Source of the DNA: Pyrenophora tritici-repentis
Lineage: Eukaryota > Ascomycota > Dothideomycetes > Pleosporales > Pleosporaceae
NCBI RefSeq assembly: GCF_003171515.1
Contig: NC_089396.1
Coordinates: 496,001-560,000 of the forward strand
Reading direction: 5' to 3'
DNA: 64,000 nucleotides
Part shown: piece after piece, positions 23,172-35,618 of the stretch
Numbering within the stretch: the stretch's first letter is position 1
How the letters are laid out: each line of letters starts with the position of its first letter
The notes under the pieces: generated by a model
What the model saw: only the letters and a program-made list of their open reading frames with translations
Told to the model about the DNA's origin: nothing
The model's database searches: none
Position numbers and translations under genes: made by a program

Positions 23172-24554
23172 TTCTCTTTTGACAGCGGGTGGGCGCAGTG
23201 GGCAGAGAGCAGTGCGGCTGGGGGACAGGTAGGTTCACGTCACGTGCTCGCTTACGCAGGCCCCTGTCAATACAGTACCTCCGCAGTCCGCCCACGGCAA
23301 CATTGCAGCGACATGCTCATGCTGGCTCCGAGCCGCCACAAGTATACAAACACTCAGGGGGCAGAGGAGAGTTTCGCATAACGGTGTTTGACATCTGATA
23401 CACTTGGCGGGCCCGTGTTTGTTCATGACGGCAGATGTAATGCGTGGCCGTGGAGCCAGAGGCGTGATACGGCTGATTAGGACATCTGGACCCCTTCGTG
23501 TTGGCGTGCAACAGGCCAGCAGTGCAGAAGTGCAGCACCGACGGCAAGGCTTGCGGTCGTCTAGTCAGGGACGGAATGTGCACATCTGCAATTACCCGCT
23601 GGCTGCATCTGCTTGATGACTCGGGCTGCACGCAGCAGTGGTACAGGGCGATGAACGCCAGGCACGGCACCCGCGCGGCTTCAATGCACCAACACTCTGG
23701 TCTACAGTACGGGAGCTTTGCGTCCAGGCCAACAGCCAGCAGCCGGTTGTCAGTTATACGGCGGTGCAGACGATCCCAGCGTGGCCTGGGCGTTTAAAAT
23801 AAGCTGGTGCGCTAGACTGTCCGCTTTTGGCTGCCTCATTTGCGCCTGCCTCCTAATGTGCCCTGCTAGTTGGCATTTCTCACCGACCTCTCTCTTGTGT
23901 CCTCCGCTCCGACCTCAGGTCGCATCCCTCTTCTTCGAATCCCCTTCGTTCATTACCTCCCCTTCTCCCCCGCATCGAGGCTCACGACAAGGCTCGCTTC
24001 TTTGCTCTTCATTATTATTGGCACCTTTTTTAGTGTCCGCATCGTCAAAACAAGCCACGCGACTTTGTTCTTCGCCTACTCTGGCACTGCATCTTATTGC
24101 ACGCCCGCTGCCACCCCTACCTGTGCCTGCAAATTTACACTCTTCGACCCGACAAACCCTAGACCCTTTAGGCTCCATTTTGGCAACTTCATTCATAACC
24201 TATACCTGCAAGCGATCCGCCTGTAAGGCTCTTTGACCTTTCGAGCCGAGCCTATCCTGTACTAGGTGACTGCGCTGCCATTGTACCTTTGGAAGTAAGT
24301 CTGACTACCCGACACGCTGCCACTGCCTCCGCCAGGTGTGGCTAACACATCCTAGATAGCTCTACACGTTGTAATACAGTAGCATACTTCGCCAGCCAAG
24401 CCACCATCCTGCAACCGGTTGCAACTTCATCTTCTGCCCTACATATTTCGCCGTCCGGTCCAACGAGTCCCGGGCGCAGTAATACACTTTCACCACGGCG
24501 GTTCTATCTCAAAACGCGCGGGACAGCTTCAGCCTGCCCCCGCATCTTCTCGCA
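23172..24554. promoter_or_regulatory. Divergent promoter region and leader of the RNA-binding protein gene
   Basis: The 1.4 kb separates two divergent genes. The right half is strongly pyrimidine-rich on the plus strand, as is common in fungal promoters and 5' leaders. It probably contains a 5' UTR intron (see 24295). A 172-codon frame in this leader has no motif and was not accepted as a gene. Confidence 0.5.
24295..24355 (+). other. Candidate 5' UTR intron
   Basis: A GTAAGT donor at 24295 is followed by a GCTAAC branch-like site near 24341 and a CCTAG acceptor ending at 24355, a 61-base intron. It lies about 200 bases before the ATG of the RNA-binding protein gene. It is supported only by consensus. 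Confidence 0.4.
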
Positions 24555-27038
24555 ATGCAGCAACAAGATGGCGCCCACAATGCCCCCAGCGGCCCTCGCC
24601 TCCAGTCGAGCTTCCACAGGCAGATGAACGGCGGTCACCATGGCTTCTCCCACGGTGCCTTTGCTACGAACCAGCCCGGCTACGGCGACAGGCACCCGGA
24701 GAGGGCGAACAACATGTCCATCAACACCGGCAGGCTCAACCCTGGCAACCAAAATGGCAATGATTTGCAGACCCCCGGCACCGGCTTCGACATGAACTTC
24801 ACTCCCCTCCTGCCTTCGCAGTTGCTCCTCGGCAGCCCCTTCCAGCCTGGTTCCCCTTCCGCTTTCGCCTCCCCGCAGTTCCAGAACTTTGCTCAGTTCG
24901 CTGGTCAGAACCAATCGCAGCAGCAGAACCACCAGTCTAACCATGTTGGAAGCCCCCTGCAACAGCCGCTTTCGCCGCAACTGTACCAGAACATGGTATC
25001 CCCAACAAGCGGCTTTTTTGGAGGTCCGCAGTCGCCTACTGGGTTCTCTGCTTACGGCGGACAAGGTCTCGGTGGGCTCGGCTCCTCCATGCCGATCGCC
25101 CCCGGACTTGTCTCCGGTACGAGCAGGACTGTATACTTGGGCAACATTCCCCCTGAGACCTCAGCAGAGGAGATCCTCGGCCACGTAAGAAGTGGTCAGA
25201 TCGAATCTGTCAGGCTCCTGCCCGATAAGAACTGCGCGTTCATCTCCTTCTTGGACAGCAGCTCTGCTACCCACTTCCACTCTGACGCAATCTTGAAAAA
25301 GTTGTCGATCAGGGGTCAGGACATCAAGATCGGGTGGGGAAAACCGTCTCAGGTGCCCACGTCAGTGGCCTTGGCGGTACAACAGTCGGGCGCGTCCCGC
25401 AACGTCTACCTTGGTAACTTGTCTGAGGATGTTTCAGAAGAAGAGCTCCGCGAGGACCTTAGCAAATTCGGTCCTATCGACACTGTCAAGATTGTCCGTG
25501 AAAAGGCCATCGGCTTTGTCCACTTCTTGTCGATTGGCAATGCCATCAAGGCTGTTTCTCAACTCCCCCAGGAGGCCAAATGGCAAGCGCCTAGGCGTGT
25601 GTACTACGGCAAGGACCGTTGCGCATACGTTTCCAAGACTCAGCAACAGAACGCTGCACAGTATCTGGGTATCGCTCCTGGATACGCACATGTGCTGAAC
25701 GGCGCAGACCGTGACATGATTTCCAATGCTCTCGCCCAGCAATCTGTCGCTGCTGCCGCTGTCGCAACCTCGGCCGGTGGTGTGAACAACCTGGGTAACC
25801 GAACCGTCTACCTAGGCAACATTCACCCAGAAACCACCATTGAGGAGATTTGCAATGTTGTACGTGGTGGTCTTCTTCACCACATCAGGTACATTCCTGA
25901 CAAGCACATCTGCTTCGTCACCTTCATCGACCCGACATCAGCTGCCTCGTTCTATGCTCTCAGCAACCTTCAAGGTTTGATGATCCATAACCGCCGCTTG
26001 AAGATTGGTTGGGGCAAGCACTCTGGCGCTCTCCCCCCTGCGATTGCCCTTGCCGTTAGTGGCGGTGCTTCTCGTAACGTTTACATTGGTAACCTGGACG
26101 AAACCTGGACAGAGGACCGTCTGAGGCAAGACTTCTCCGAGTACGGTGAGATCGAGCTGGTCAACACCCTGCGTGAGAAGAGCTGTGCGTTTGTCAACTT
26201 TACCAACATTGCCAACGCTATCAAGGCGATTGAGGCTATCCGCGGACGTGATGAGTACAAGCGCTTCAAGGTCAACTTTGGCAAGGACCGATGCGGTAAC
26301 CCACCTCGTCAGATGAACAACCAGCAGGCCCAGGGTCAGCAAGCTGGCAGCGATGGTCTCCAGTCACCTTCGCCCATCAACGGACTCCACCCTAACAACC
26401 GCGGTGGTGCTTCGGTCTCTCCGACTGGTTCCGGTGCCCCGGGTTCTGGCCAAAGCACCAATGGCCAGTTCCCCTCTGTACAAGCACCAGCTTCGGGCAA
26501 TATCATGAATTCTGGCAACAACAACCCGTTGATGATGTACCTTCAGGCTCAGCAACAACAGCAGCAACAGCAACAGGTCGAGGCTAGCATGCAGCAGCAA
26601 CAGCAGCAGCAGCAGCAGCAGCAAAATCAGCAACAACAGCAACAATCCTTCCAGTCGCCGCAAGCTGCGTTCTACGGAGCCGACTTGAACACTCCTCAGC
26701 CACACCACTCCCACAGCTCGCACCAAAGCACTTCCAGCTTTAGCCTCATCAATGGCACCTCATCTAGCGGTACTGGCGCGACAACTGTTGGTGGCCTCCT
26801 TGCGCCATCCAACCTCACATCCCGTGGCCAGCACTCTCGTGCCGTGAGTCTTCCCGCTTTCACACAGGGACCTTTCAACCATTCCATGCAACAGTCCCAA
26901 GCACCAGGACAAGGCTCTTTCGGTAGCCTTAGCTCTGGTATTGGTGGCTTTGGTAGTGGTAACGGCGGCTATGGTCTCGCTATCCAGGGCGACGGCGGTC
27001 TGCCTGGATGGGCGGAAGAGGAGGTTGGCGCGCAGTAA
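24555..27038 (+). CDS. Four-RRM RNA-binding protein (Mrn1/Nrd1 family)
   Basis: One exon of 827 residues. After a low-complexity Gln/Gly/Pro-rich N-terminus there are four RNA recognition motifs at about residues 191-262, 281-353, 415-488 and 506-577. Each opens with an RNP2-like motif ([32 protein letters not shown]) and is followed by a conserved I-G-W-G-K or Y-G-K-D-R element. This four-RRM layout matches yeast Mrn1 and fission-yeast Nrd1, which bind mRNA and influence stability, stress granules and differentiation. The C-terminal third is disordered and holds two polyglutamine blocks (about 665-697). The first ATG downstream of the pyrimidine-rich leader was taken as start. Confidence 0.9.
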   Translation: MQQQDGAHNAPSGPRLQSSFHRQMNGGHHGFSHGAFATNQPGYGDRHPERANNMSINTGRLNPGNQNGNDLQTPGTGFDMNFTPLLPSQLLLGSPFQPGSPSAFASPQFQNFAQFAGQNQSQQQNHQSNHVGSPLQQPLSPQLYQNMVSPTSGFFGGPQSPTGFSAYGGQGLGGLGSSMPIAPGLVSGTSRTVYLGNIPPETSAEEILGHVRSGQIESVRLLPDKNCAFISFLDSSSATHFHSDAILKKLSIRGQDIKIGWGKPSQVPTSVALAVQQSGASRNVYLGNLSEDVSEEELREDLSKFGPIDTVKIVREKAIGFVHFLSIGNAIKAVSQLPQEAKWQAPRRVYYGKDRCAYVSKTQQQNAAQYLGIAPGYAHVLNGADRDMISNALAQQSVAAAAVATSAGGVNNLGNRTVYLGNIHPETTIEEICNVVRGGLLHHIRYIPDKHICFVTFIDPTSAASFYALSNLQGLMIHNRRLKIGWGKHSGALPPAIALAVSGGASRNVYIGNLDETWTEDRLRQDFSEYGEIELVNTLREKSCAFVNFTNIANAIKAIEAIRGRDEYKRFKVNFGKDRCGNPPRQMNNQQAQGQQAGSDGLQSPSPINGLHPNNRGGASVSPTGSGAPGSGQSTNGQFPSVQAPASGNIMNSGNNNPLMMYLQAQQQQQQQQQVEASMQQQQQQQQQQQNQQQQQQSFQSPQAAFYGADLNTPQPHHSHSSHQSTSSFSLINGTSSSGTGATTVGGLLAPSNLTSRGQHSRAVSLPAFTQGPFNHSMQQSQAPGQGSFGSLSSGIGGFGSGNGGYGLAIQGDGGLPGWAEEEVGAQ
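26550..26646 (+). repeat. Polyglutamine-coding CAA/CAG tract
   Basis: Two blocks of CAA/CAG codons, interrupted by VEASM and a lone Asn, sit in the C-terminal disordered region of the RNA-binding protein. Mixed CAA and CAG usage should slow slippage, but length variation between strains is likely. Confidence 0.85.
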
Positions 27039-27961
27039 ATGCTCTTGCTCATGTTGCGTATCTCTTTCAATTGTGCGATACTTACCCATCTACCACATTT
27101 GTTGGTTACTGCTATCTTCATTCTTTTTTTCTCGTTCTTTTGCATTTATTCCAGATCTAGGGTAGGGAAAGAGGGGCGCTCTCTTGAACCTAAATGTTGT
27201 AATTTGAATGTGCGCAACTGATTTTTTTGGCCTTAATACTTTTTTTTGGTTGTTCTTGACCTTCAACTCACCTTCGCTTTATTCTTCTTTTTGATGGGTT
27301 TGAAATCTGTGTTTTTTTCGTAGTTTAGATACCTTGTGAGGAACTACTACCTAGGGACTTGGGTGGAGGAAGGGAAGGAGGGGGGGTTTCTAAGACTAGA
27401 AGGTTAGTCATGTGTGGTTAGGGGGTGGGGCGCCCTGGGCAATGGAGTTAGCCTGGGCATGTATTTCAATCGAACTGTAAAATCTACTCGCCGTGTCTTT
27501 TGTGTGAATGTGAAAATGAATGTGTTGAGTTGAAACGGTATGATTGAGCTGTGGGTTTACAGATTATTGATGTTTATTAGAGGTGAAGTGAGGGGTAATA
27601 TTTCGCTCATATGTAGATCTGTGTAGTGTTGGATAAAGCGGCAGATATAGTTTGTCAAAAGATTCCTTTTCTATCTTGTACTTGGTAAAGTCTCTGGGAG
27701 TTGTCTCAATGTATGTTCTACCGCTATGGCATCACCACTACCACTTGTATACCTCTTATTGAAAACGTTGAGTCTCCTACACGAGTCTTGTAGATTGATA
27801 CTTCTTGACATAATCTAGTCTTATCTGCGAATGACTTGTCTCATATTTCTCCAGACATGAGGTAGACTGTCCAGGAAATTTAGACGCGCCCTGTGGCTAC
27901 AAGTCTGCTTATACGCCACATCCTAAACCGATCTTCACCGAAGAGAACAACGGATGCGGAC
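27039..27961. other. 3' region and intergenic, about 0.9 kb
   Basis: T-rich sequence follows the RNA-binding protein gene, consistent with a long 3' UTR, up to the 3' end of the convergent med20 gene. No gene seen. Confidence 0.5.
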
Positions 27962-28806
27962 TCAACCCCGCATGCGCAGTACATCACACCACATACGCAC
28001 AGCGGCATCGCGTTCCTGGGCCTTCTTACGCGGGGCCACTGGTGCCATCATGACTTCCCGGACTTCAGAGCGGCCAAGGTCGCGACCGTCTTTGATCTTA
28101 CTCCAGAACTCACGAATCACAGTTTGTGCGTACTCAAAGTCGATCTCGTCGTCGTCACCGTCGACCTGCATTGTCGTTTCATTGCCCACAGACGCATGCC
28201 CCGAGTCAGGGCCGTCGTCTGTATCCTCTGCGCCGACTGTCGTAGTGATGCAGACGACGATGCCGGGCGACAATACACTTGCAGACTGTGGGCCCTCGCG
28301 CGTCGCTCGCAGTTCTCCAATCTGTATTGTACATAGCCCGCAGCTATATGTGGTACCTTCTCGCACGGAAAATGTGTGTCGTGATAACCATAGCGCTGAT
28401 AACTGGAATTTGAGTACCGAGCCATATGCGTCTTGTTGTCGAAGCGGTATGGATACGACAGTTTCTGGTTGTGTTGCAGGCTGCGCATATATATATGTGC
28501 GGTTGGAGTCGAGGTTCGAGAGGTGGAGGAGGTGTTGGTATGAATGCGCGTATGGTTTTGGTTTACCGTCTGCGCCGGTTGGGTGCTGGTAGCCTGGGGG
28601 TATGGTGTCGCGGAAGGCGCGGTATGAGAGCGACCATGGTGCTTGGCGTGTTGCGCTCTGGAAGCTTGACTCGATGCTTTGGATGAGGGTGTTTACGATG
28701 GATAGGGAGGCGTCGATGTTTGTGGAAGGGTTAGAGATAAAGTATAGCCTGTGATGTCAGATAGGCATTAAGAAGTTGGGCTAGTGACTCACCCGCTGTA
28801 CTTCAT
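27962..28806 (-). CDS. med20: Mediator subunit Med20-like
   Basis: Predicted exons on the minus strand are 28806-28793 and 28748-27962, giving 266 residues. The splice makes the start MKYSGLYFISNPSTN, which fits the short Med20 N-terminus (a G-L-Y/F-F motif followed by a linker). The body has WSLSYRAFRDTIPP and SLLxLS-like elements. The C-terminus has REFWSKIKDGRDLGRSEVRE followed by AAVRMWCDVLRMRG, matching the end of fungal Med20. Med20 belongs to the head module of Mediator, with Med8 and Med18, and links activators to RNA polymerase II. The assignment rests on overall pattern rather than on a catalytic motif. An alternative upstream start exon cannot be excluded. Confidence 0.75.
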
Positions 28807-29399
28807 CCTTGCCGCTTGAGACAGGTTTGCTGTCTACTACACTGATGATGTACCTCGGCGCGAATTGAGTCGTCTGTTTGGGCTTTAGTTATGGAGATTG
28901 GCCGTGGAAGATTGATCTAGATAACGGCGGGCGATTATGAGAAGAGCTTTCCAGTCTCTTGAGCGTTTCAATTGGTTACACGGCAAGTAGAGTTGAGTTG
29001 ATGAGTGAAGGTAGATTGGAGTTGGAGGCTCGCAGATCCAACGGTTTAGATCGGCACAAGGCTACCCCTGCTAGCTCAGGGTCCGTGACGCACCTTGCGC
29101 GTCGGGAGTCGGCGATTCAACCTTACTTAGCACCTCTCGGAACAGCCATGCGCAACACCATGAGGGCTTACTCCTTGATCCCACCTTGTGAAATTGCCAT
29201 CTTGTCTTTTGCATACTTATTTTGAACTTCAGGTTTACACTGCTCTATTTCTTGTTCATATATTCGCTCATTGTTCACCCTTGGATGCCCCTGTGGCGTC
29301 GTATTTCCTTTTCTCCCTTAACTATCGTTACATATAGACTTGTGGATTTCCACGCATGAGATACCCTCATTAGACCTCTGTTATAAGTTTCCTGTCATC
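28807..29399. promoter_or_regulatory. Divergent promoter region (med20 / GH47)
   Basis: The 593 bases lie between two genes transcribed away from each other. No individual element was recognised. Confidence 0.45.
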
Positions 29400-31342
29400 A
29401 TGGCCCCCGCCATTCGCCGCATTATCGTTCTTTTTGTATCTGTGACTTTCATCATCCTCGCCTTTCGCCAGCTCAGCGCTCGAACCGATCTACCCCCACC
29501 AACCTTGACCTCCTCGAATCGAATCGATCATCGCGTAGAATGGAAGGACCTCCCAATACGGTATCCGGTATCTTCATTGACTCCTCTACCCACTGGCACT
29601 CCGGCTGCCATCCCACGAATACAACACGAGTTCGGAATTGAGACGGAACACAACAAGGCGAAGCGGCTACAAAGACAAACAGCTGTCAAGAAAGCATTTT
29701 TGCATACTTGGGATGGCTACAAAAAGCATGCATGGCTACAGGACGAAGTGACGCCGGTAACAGGCGGCTTCAAAAACGGCTTTGGACAGCGGGGAGCATC
29801 GTTGGTGGATGCATTGGATACGCTCATCATTATGGGACTGGACGAGGATTTTGAAAAGGCAGTACATGCTGTCAAGAAGATTGATTTTACCACTGCTGGC
29901 GTTCAGCGGTTGAATGTCTTCGAAACAACCATTCGCTATCTTGGAGGCCTGCTGAGCGCATATGATTTGAGTAAAGTGAAGCATAACACACTACTTCAAA
30001 AAGCGACCGAGTTGGGAGAGATGTTATACGCTGCGTTCGACACGCCAAACAGGATGCCAGTCACACGGTGGGACTGGGAAAAGTAGGCTTGCATCTTACT
30101 GGCAACCAACATATACTGACAAAACCAGCGCTGCTATGAACGGACACCAAGAGGCCGATGCGCAGGCAATTAGCGCAGAAATTGGATCTCTGACCCTTGA
30201 ATTTACTCGCCTCTCACAGCTCACCGGAAACATGAAGTGGCACGACGCGGCGCAAAGAATCACAGATCTACTCGAGAAGAACCAGAACAAGACCAAGATC
30301 CCTGGGTTGTTCCCCCTATTCGTTAGCCCATATAGGGAAGAGTTCAATGACGGGACGTTTACGCTGGGCGGTATGTCTGATTCACTATACGAGTATTTGC
30401 CTAAGCAGCATCTACTCCTCGGAGGGCTCACAGATCAGTACCGGAAGCTATACGAGAGTGCGATTGAGCCCGCGAAAGAACACCTTTTCTTCCGCCCGAG
30501 AATTCCTGAGAGCAAGCATATTCTCATCTCGGGCGATGCGAGGATAAGTGCTGGAGGATCAGTCAAGCTCGAACCAAACGGCCAACATCTTGCCTGCTTC
30601 ACAGGTGGTATGGTGGCTCTGGGCGCAAAGATCTTCAACCGCACTGAAGACCTCGATGTTGCGCGCAAGTTGGTAGATGGTTGCACCTGGGTCTACGAGG
30701 CTATGCCTACGGGTATCATGCCCGAGACCTTTCGAATGATGCCCTGTGTCAGTGAAGAAGATTGTGCCTGGGATGTGGAGAAGTGGCATGAGGCTGTGAA
30801 GTATTCATACTCTACTAATCTCCACTCTCAGCACTACGACGTTCAAGACGTCATCAAGGAAGACGGACTTCAGCCTGGTTTCTCCAAGATTGCTGACCCG
30901 CGATTCCTGCTTCGGTAATTTCCTCCACACTTGTCTTGCCATCGTCTTCAACTAACAACCACAGACCAGAAGCCATTGAATCCGTCTTCATCCTTTACCG
31001 TATAACCGGCGATACGACACTCCAAGACACGGCTTGGCGCATGTTTGAATCCATCAACAATGCTACAATGGCCGAGTTTGCACACTCTGCTATCGCAGAC
31101 GTGACGGTTCCCAGGGGCCAAAGCACGCAGAAGTTGGATGAATGCGAGAGCTTTTGGATGGCTGAGACACTCAAGTACTTTTATTTGATCTTCAGCGAGC
31201 CGAGCCTTGTGAGCTTGGATGATTATGTATTGTGAGTATTACCCTGGAGGAAGTGGGGGCAGGTGTCATTTTATTATTATGGTGCTAACGTTTGTGTAGT
31301 AACACTGAAGCGCATCCGTTGCTTCGTCCAAAACATGGTTGA
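29400..31342 (+). CDS. GH47 alpha-1,2-mannosidase, type II membrane protein
   Basis: Predicted exons 29400-30082, 30129-30914, 30965-31231 and 31300-31342 give 592 residues. The short cytoplasmic N-terminus is followed by a signal anchor (about residues 8-23). Class I mannosidase features: AFLHTWDGYKKHAW, GASLVDALDTLIIMGL, FETTIRYLGGLLSAYDL, DGTFTLGGMSDSLYEYLPK, HLACFTGGMVALGA, LRPEAIESVFILYRITGD and the terminal VFNTEAHPLLRP, which exists only after the last splice. These enzymes trim alpha-1,2-linked mannose from N-glycans in the ER or Golgi, using calcium bound through the conserved Thr of the NTEAHP region. It could be an ER or Golgi isozyme, and the sequence does not decide. Confidence 0.93.
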
Positions 31343-31830
31343 GTCGTTGTTCTTTTGGCAGAACCAAAGAGTAGTTTCTGTGGTTTCTGCTAAGCAAGGC
31401 GTTGTGGGCGAAACATGTACAAAATCTATAGACTATCTTGTGTGCTTATATTGTTGCTACAACAAAACTGCATTGTGAAAACCTGCTAAGCGTTGACATC
31501 ACTTACGTATACCTTTATAGACTATCTTGTGAATTTCGATTAACCAAGGCTTTGCATGGCGAAGATCGTGATTTCCCTTGCTTGCTTGTCAGCCTCGTCG
31601 CTTCCTTCTTATCTTGTGACGACATTGTTTTGCCAAGCGGGGCTGAGGTACATGAGACGAGGCTGAGCCTTCGAACTTCTGCCTAATTGACAACTCCACA
31701 CTCCGTACCCCAAGTTTTTGAATATCTCGTCTTGTCTCCTATGCAGTACTAAGTAACGCCTGCGCACCTGCACAATTCAGCACACGTTGCACCGACATCG
31801 TTCCTTCTTCTTTACTCTCCCTGTCGAATC
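31343..31830. other. Intergenic, about 0.5 kb
   Basis: 3' region of the mannosidase gene and upstream region of the HET locus. Nothing recognised. Confidence 0.5.
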
Positions 31831-33899
31831 ATGAGGCGAATTCGCGCACGATATATCTCCTTCCGACGCAAGTTTGCGTTGTACATCAAGTCAGAACCTT
31901 CGCCACAACTACTACATGCTAGCGATTCGACTGAAAGCATCTCATTGACATTATTGGTGGATGGGCTGGAGGGAAATGAAACTGGGGTCTCGAGGCTCTG
32001 TAGTCATTGCAAGAAGATCGATTTCGAAAAGCTTTTCTCGCGAAGAGGAGATGTAAAAGAAGGTGGCGAGTTTGTCACGTTTGGTAACAGCAAATCAAAA
32101 GGCCGCAAAGGATGCGCTTCTTGTCGTCTCTTTAGCAATAAAAGAACAGACCACGACTATCCTTTCGAAATTCGACTGTTTGATACTGCCAAGGAGAAAT
32201 TTTGGAATAGGCGACAGAAATTTATATCGCCAACGCTTGTCCTGTCAGGAAGGAGGCACACAAGTAGCCATCTTAAACCTTACTTTAGTTGGTGTGAGGA
32301 CCGTGGGTTTATCTTTGCCAAAGCAAGAGTTAATGGAAACGAGGGGCAGAATACATGTATGGTGGCTGATTTAACACACGTGGATCTATCGCAAATCAAC
32401 TTTGAGCTGCTAAACAAATGGCTGCTACAATGCGACTCCCAGCACGAAGACTTATGCAAGACGAAAGAGAACTTGAGATTTTCAATTCCTCTATCGTGTA
32501 TAGAGTGCCACACTCGGTCTATTGTTCACATCGAAGAAGACGAATATATCGCTCTGAGTTATGTTTGGGGTACAACGTGTTCCAGAATATCTCAAAAGAT
32601 ACGGGGAAATGGGAATCTCTTCCTTTGGATGGTGTGAATCAGGTCATCGAGGATGCCATTGCGGTTGTGATAGCTCTTGGAAAGCGATATCTCTGGGTTG
32701 ACCAATACTGCATCAATCAGCTGGATATGGATATCAAGGCAACCCAGATAAGGGAGATGGACTGCGTATATGCTGGAGCTTATGTGACCATTGTCGCATG
32801 CGCAGGAGTTGATTCCGACTATGGGCTATCAGGAATTAGTCGCGAGCGAAATCCGCGGCTTTCCGCTACCTTGCCTCAATTGGAGCTGGTCACTTCCCCA
32901 CCAGCATTGTCTGTTGCAATCCGCAACACCAAATGGAAGACTCGAGGTTGGACATACCAAGAAGCAGTTCTCTCCCGCCGATGTTTACTTTTCACCGATC
33001 AGCAAGTCTACTTTGCATGCAAAAACATGAGCTGCTGTGAAACAGACACAGACGCTGGCGCAACATCCTACTCTGCTTCACACAAAATTCCAATGGACCT
33101 GAGCAGGCGCATTTTTCACTGTGAGCATCAGATGGCGGAAGACACAAATGATTTGTTTGATCAGATTGAGGAATATAGCAGTAGAAGTCTAACGCATAAA
33201 GAAGATGCGTTGAATGCTTTTCGGGGACTGCTAAATCGCTCTCGCTTCTATACATACTATGGAATTCCAATTGTTCCACTCAATACTGAGTCGGATCAGC
33301 TTGGACAACTTGAAAATATGAACTTGTGATTTGCGAGAGGGTTGCTTTGGATGGCCAGGGGTCGAATGACCCGTCGGAAAGACTTTCCAAGCTGGTCATG
33401 GGTGGGCTGGTTAGGAGAAGTAGGTTACGATCTAATGATAAGGGAATTGAGTGACGAGTATTATGTTGACCTACGATTTTGGGTCGCAGATGCAGACCTT
33501 GTGGCAACGCTTTTCACCTTTGATCAGAAGGCAAAAGACTTACAAAAGACACGTATGATTGCCGAGAAATCGCGGTTTCTAGTCGTTGAAGTTCCTGTTG
33601 TCCGACTCCGCTTAAGGCAAAAATCAGTCGGATTCTTCGAAGTATGTTCAGAACACTCTACCGCAGATATTGGATATGCGGTCTTATTCGAGGACTCGGA
33701 CATGAACAATAAAAACAAAGGACTCTTCTACGGGGGAATCAATCACAGTTGGGATTGCATTGTTATCACCAAATATACCAGAGACAGTGACCTTCGTATC
33801 CTGGACTGGAAGGATGGATTTTACGAAACAATTGGGGAAGCACACGTAAAGAAATTCAGTCATCTACCTCAAGAAAGAAAGAGAATACGACTAGGTTGA
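31831..33899 (+). pseudogene. HET-domain protein, disrupted
   Basis: Coding similarity runs from MRRIRARYIS at 31831 to the stop at 33899, in two frames. Frame one carries a Cys-rich N-terminal region (LCSHCKKIDF, KGCASCRLF) and ends in the HET opening motif YIALSYVWG. The HET domain (PF06985) continues one frame over with LPLDGVNQVIEDAI, YLWVDQYCINQ, MDCVYAGAYVTIVA and TRGWTYQEAVLSRRCL. The switch falls at a run of four Gs (32567-32570). A second lesion is an in-frame TGA at 33327-33329, after which the same frame continues as FARGLLW and DFPSWSWVGW, the usual HET-protein C-terminal region. HET proteins trigger programmed cell death on non-self recognition. Two lesions point to an inactive allele. 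A sequencing error could explain the first only. Confidence 0.8.
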
Positions 33900-35618
33900 T
33901 ATTAGGTGTTTGCTGCTGGGCCCTACACAAGCCGCGACCTGGAGACACTACCACCAAGCAAGAGCCGTCTCGCCTATGACATACCGCACACGATAGCACA
34001 TCACGACCAACACATCCACCAATCTCGGCTAAACCGCGACATCCAAAGTACCAAAATTCACTGGATCAGCCTGGTTCCTGGAAATCGCAGTGAACACTAC
34101 CTGAACCTCAACAGAGCCAACCAACCAACCAACTAACCAAGCGAAAAGCAAAGCAAAAATAGAAGAACCGCCACGATTCCGTTTCTCCAACAACTACCGC
34201 CTTCCCGTATCTGTCAAACCAGCAACATTAATTTCACTCTTCCACACAAACACACGCATTATCAACATCCATACACAGCAAATACCTACCACCGCCTCAC
34301 TATCGGAGGGTTGAGGCAAAAGATCGACCACTCTGCCAATCTTAGTGATACTAGTGACTTCGCAATAGAACGGTGTCTGCACGCGAAGGGGGACAAGAGC
34401 GAATAAAGGGACGTGGAAATGACGAAATGGAAAACCCCAGCATACGGAGTCGAGGGATATGGAAGTAATGACTGCAGGTAGAATTGGTGTCGCCAAATGT
34501 ACAGCAAGAATATGCAGATGTTTCTTTTCGAATTGTATTTGGGTTTTTTTTGTTCATTTTCCTCAGTATTACAACAGCACAACTACCAGTTTGAATTACC
34601 AGAAGCACAACTACAGTTTAAACGTCTTAGAAACATCATTTTTTCTTAAAGGGTTTAACTCAATCATACACAAAAGCGCACCGACCACGCGCCCCTCCTA
34701 AATCACCTTTCACAAACACATCTCACAAGCACAAAACCCCCAAAAATGTGTTACACATATAATATTTCTTCTTTCTGTCCCCATACACTCCCCTCCCACA
34801 CAAACAACAACCCCCTCTCCCCAGAAGATCACCACCACTAAACTCCAATGCATAACCGCCCCCTACCCATTTAACCAAAAGCCTACACTGTATATAATCA
34901 TGCCTACATGTCTTCCCTAGATGAAAACACCCCGAACAAACAAGCAAAAGTGTGAACACTAGTGATAATAATAATGATGATGATAAAGTGAAAAGAGATA
35001 CGCCTGAGATCCAAGGTTCCTCCTTTTTGCGAGGTAAATTTTTCTGAATACAAGGGAAATTGGTAGTAATGTTGGTAATGATGATAGGAATGATTGATGC
35101 ATATGAAAGCTGTGTGTGTATGTATATGCAAGATATGATGATGACAGTCGCTTGTTCGCTCGCTCGTCCCGCTTCGTGGTGTATCGTTTGACAGATTGAT
35201 GGTTGAACAACAACAACAACAGCGACAACATATTGGTGGTCATCGTACACGATACGACGATCATGTGATGCATGAGGTGGCGGTCTGTTGTGAGCCTGAC
35301 CGTCGATGGGACTACGACAATCTCAGAGTTGTGTGATCTTAGTCATGTGAGATCGCTACCCTGGTATAGCCGCCCACTTTGCCAATCGATGTCTCCAGAG
35401 TGTGCTCTTTGGACACTAAAAGGGCTTGTGCACTCTGATAAGGACGTGGTTTGATCTCGAATGTACGTCCTTGCAACCCGTCTCTTGGCATCGTGGATGT
35501 AGTCGCGTCTCTTATGATTCTCGAGACTCTACAAACTCCCTGGGTATGGGAAAGCAGGATGGGGTGCGGCGGCTGGGCCCTTTGCTACACTAGTGCTCCG
35601 CCAGTCGGTTCGTTACCG
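33900..35618. other. Intergenic, 1.7 kb, simple-sequence rich
   Basis: No gene is seen. The stretch is A/C-rich at its left end and contains CCAA repeats, T runs near 34550, ATA/ATG triplet runs near 34970 and a CAA run near 35210. It lies between the broken HET gene and the 3' end of the F-box gene. Confidence 0.5.
34117..34140 (+). repeat. CCAA microsatellite
   Basis: Roughly six imperfect CCAA units (one reads CTAA). Confidence 0.8.

Noticed and set aside
23718..24236. 172-codon plus-strand frame
   Set aside because: Pyrimidine-rich Ser/Pro/Leu sequence in the leader of the RNA-binding protein gene with no motif. Overlapping frames exist in other phases.
32569..32586. Mini-intron explaining the first HET frameshift
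   Set aside because: GTACAACGTGTTCCAG would be an intron of 16 bases, far below the size of any other intron here.
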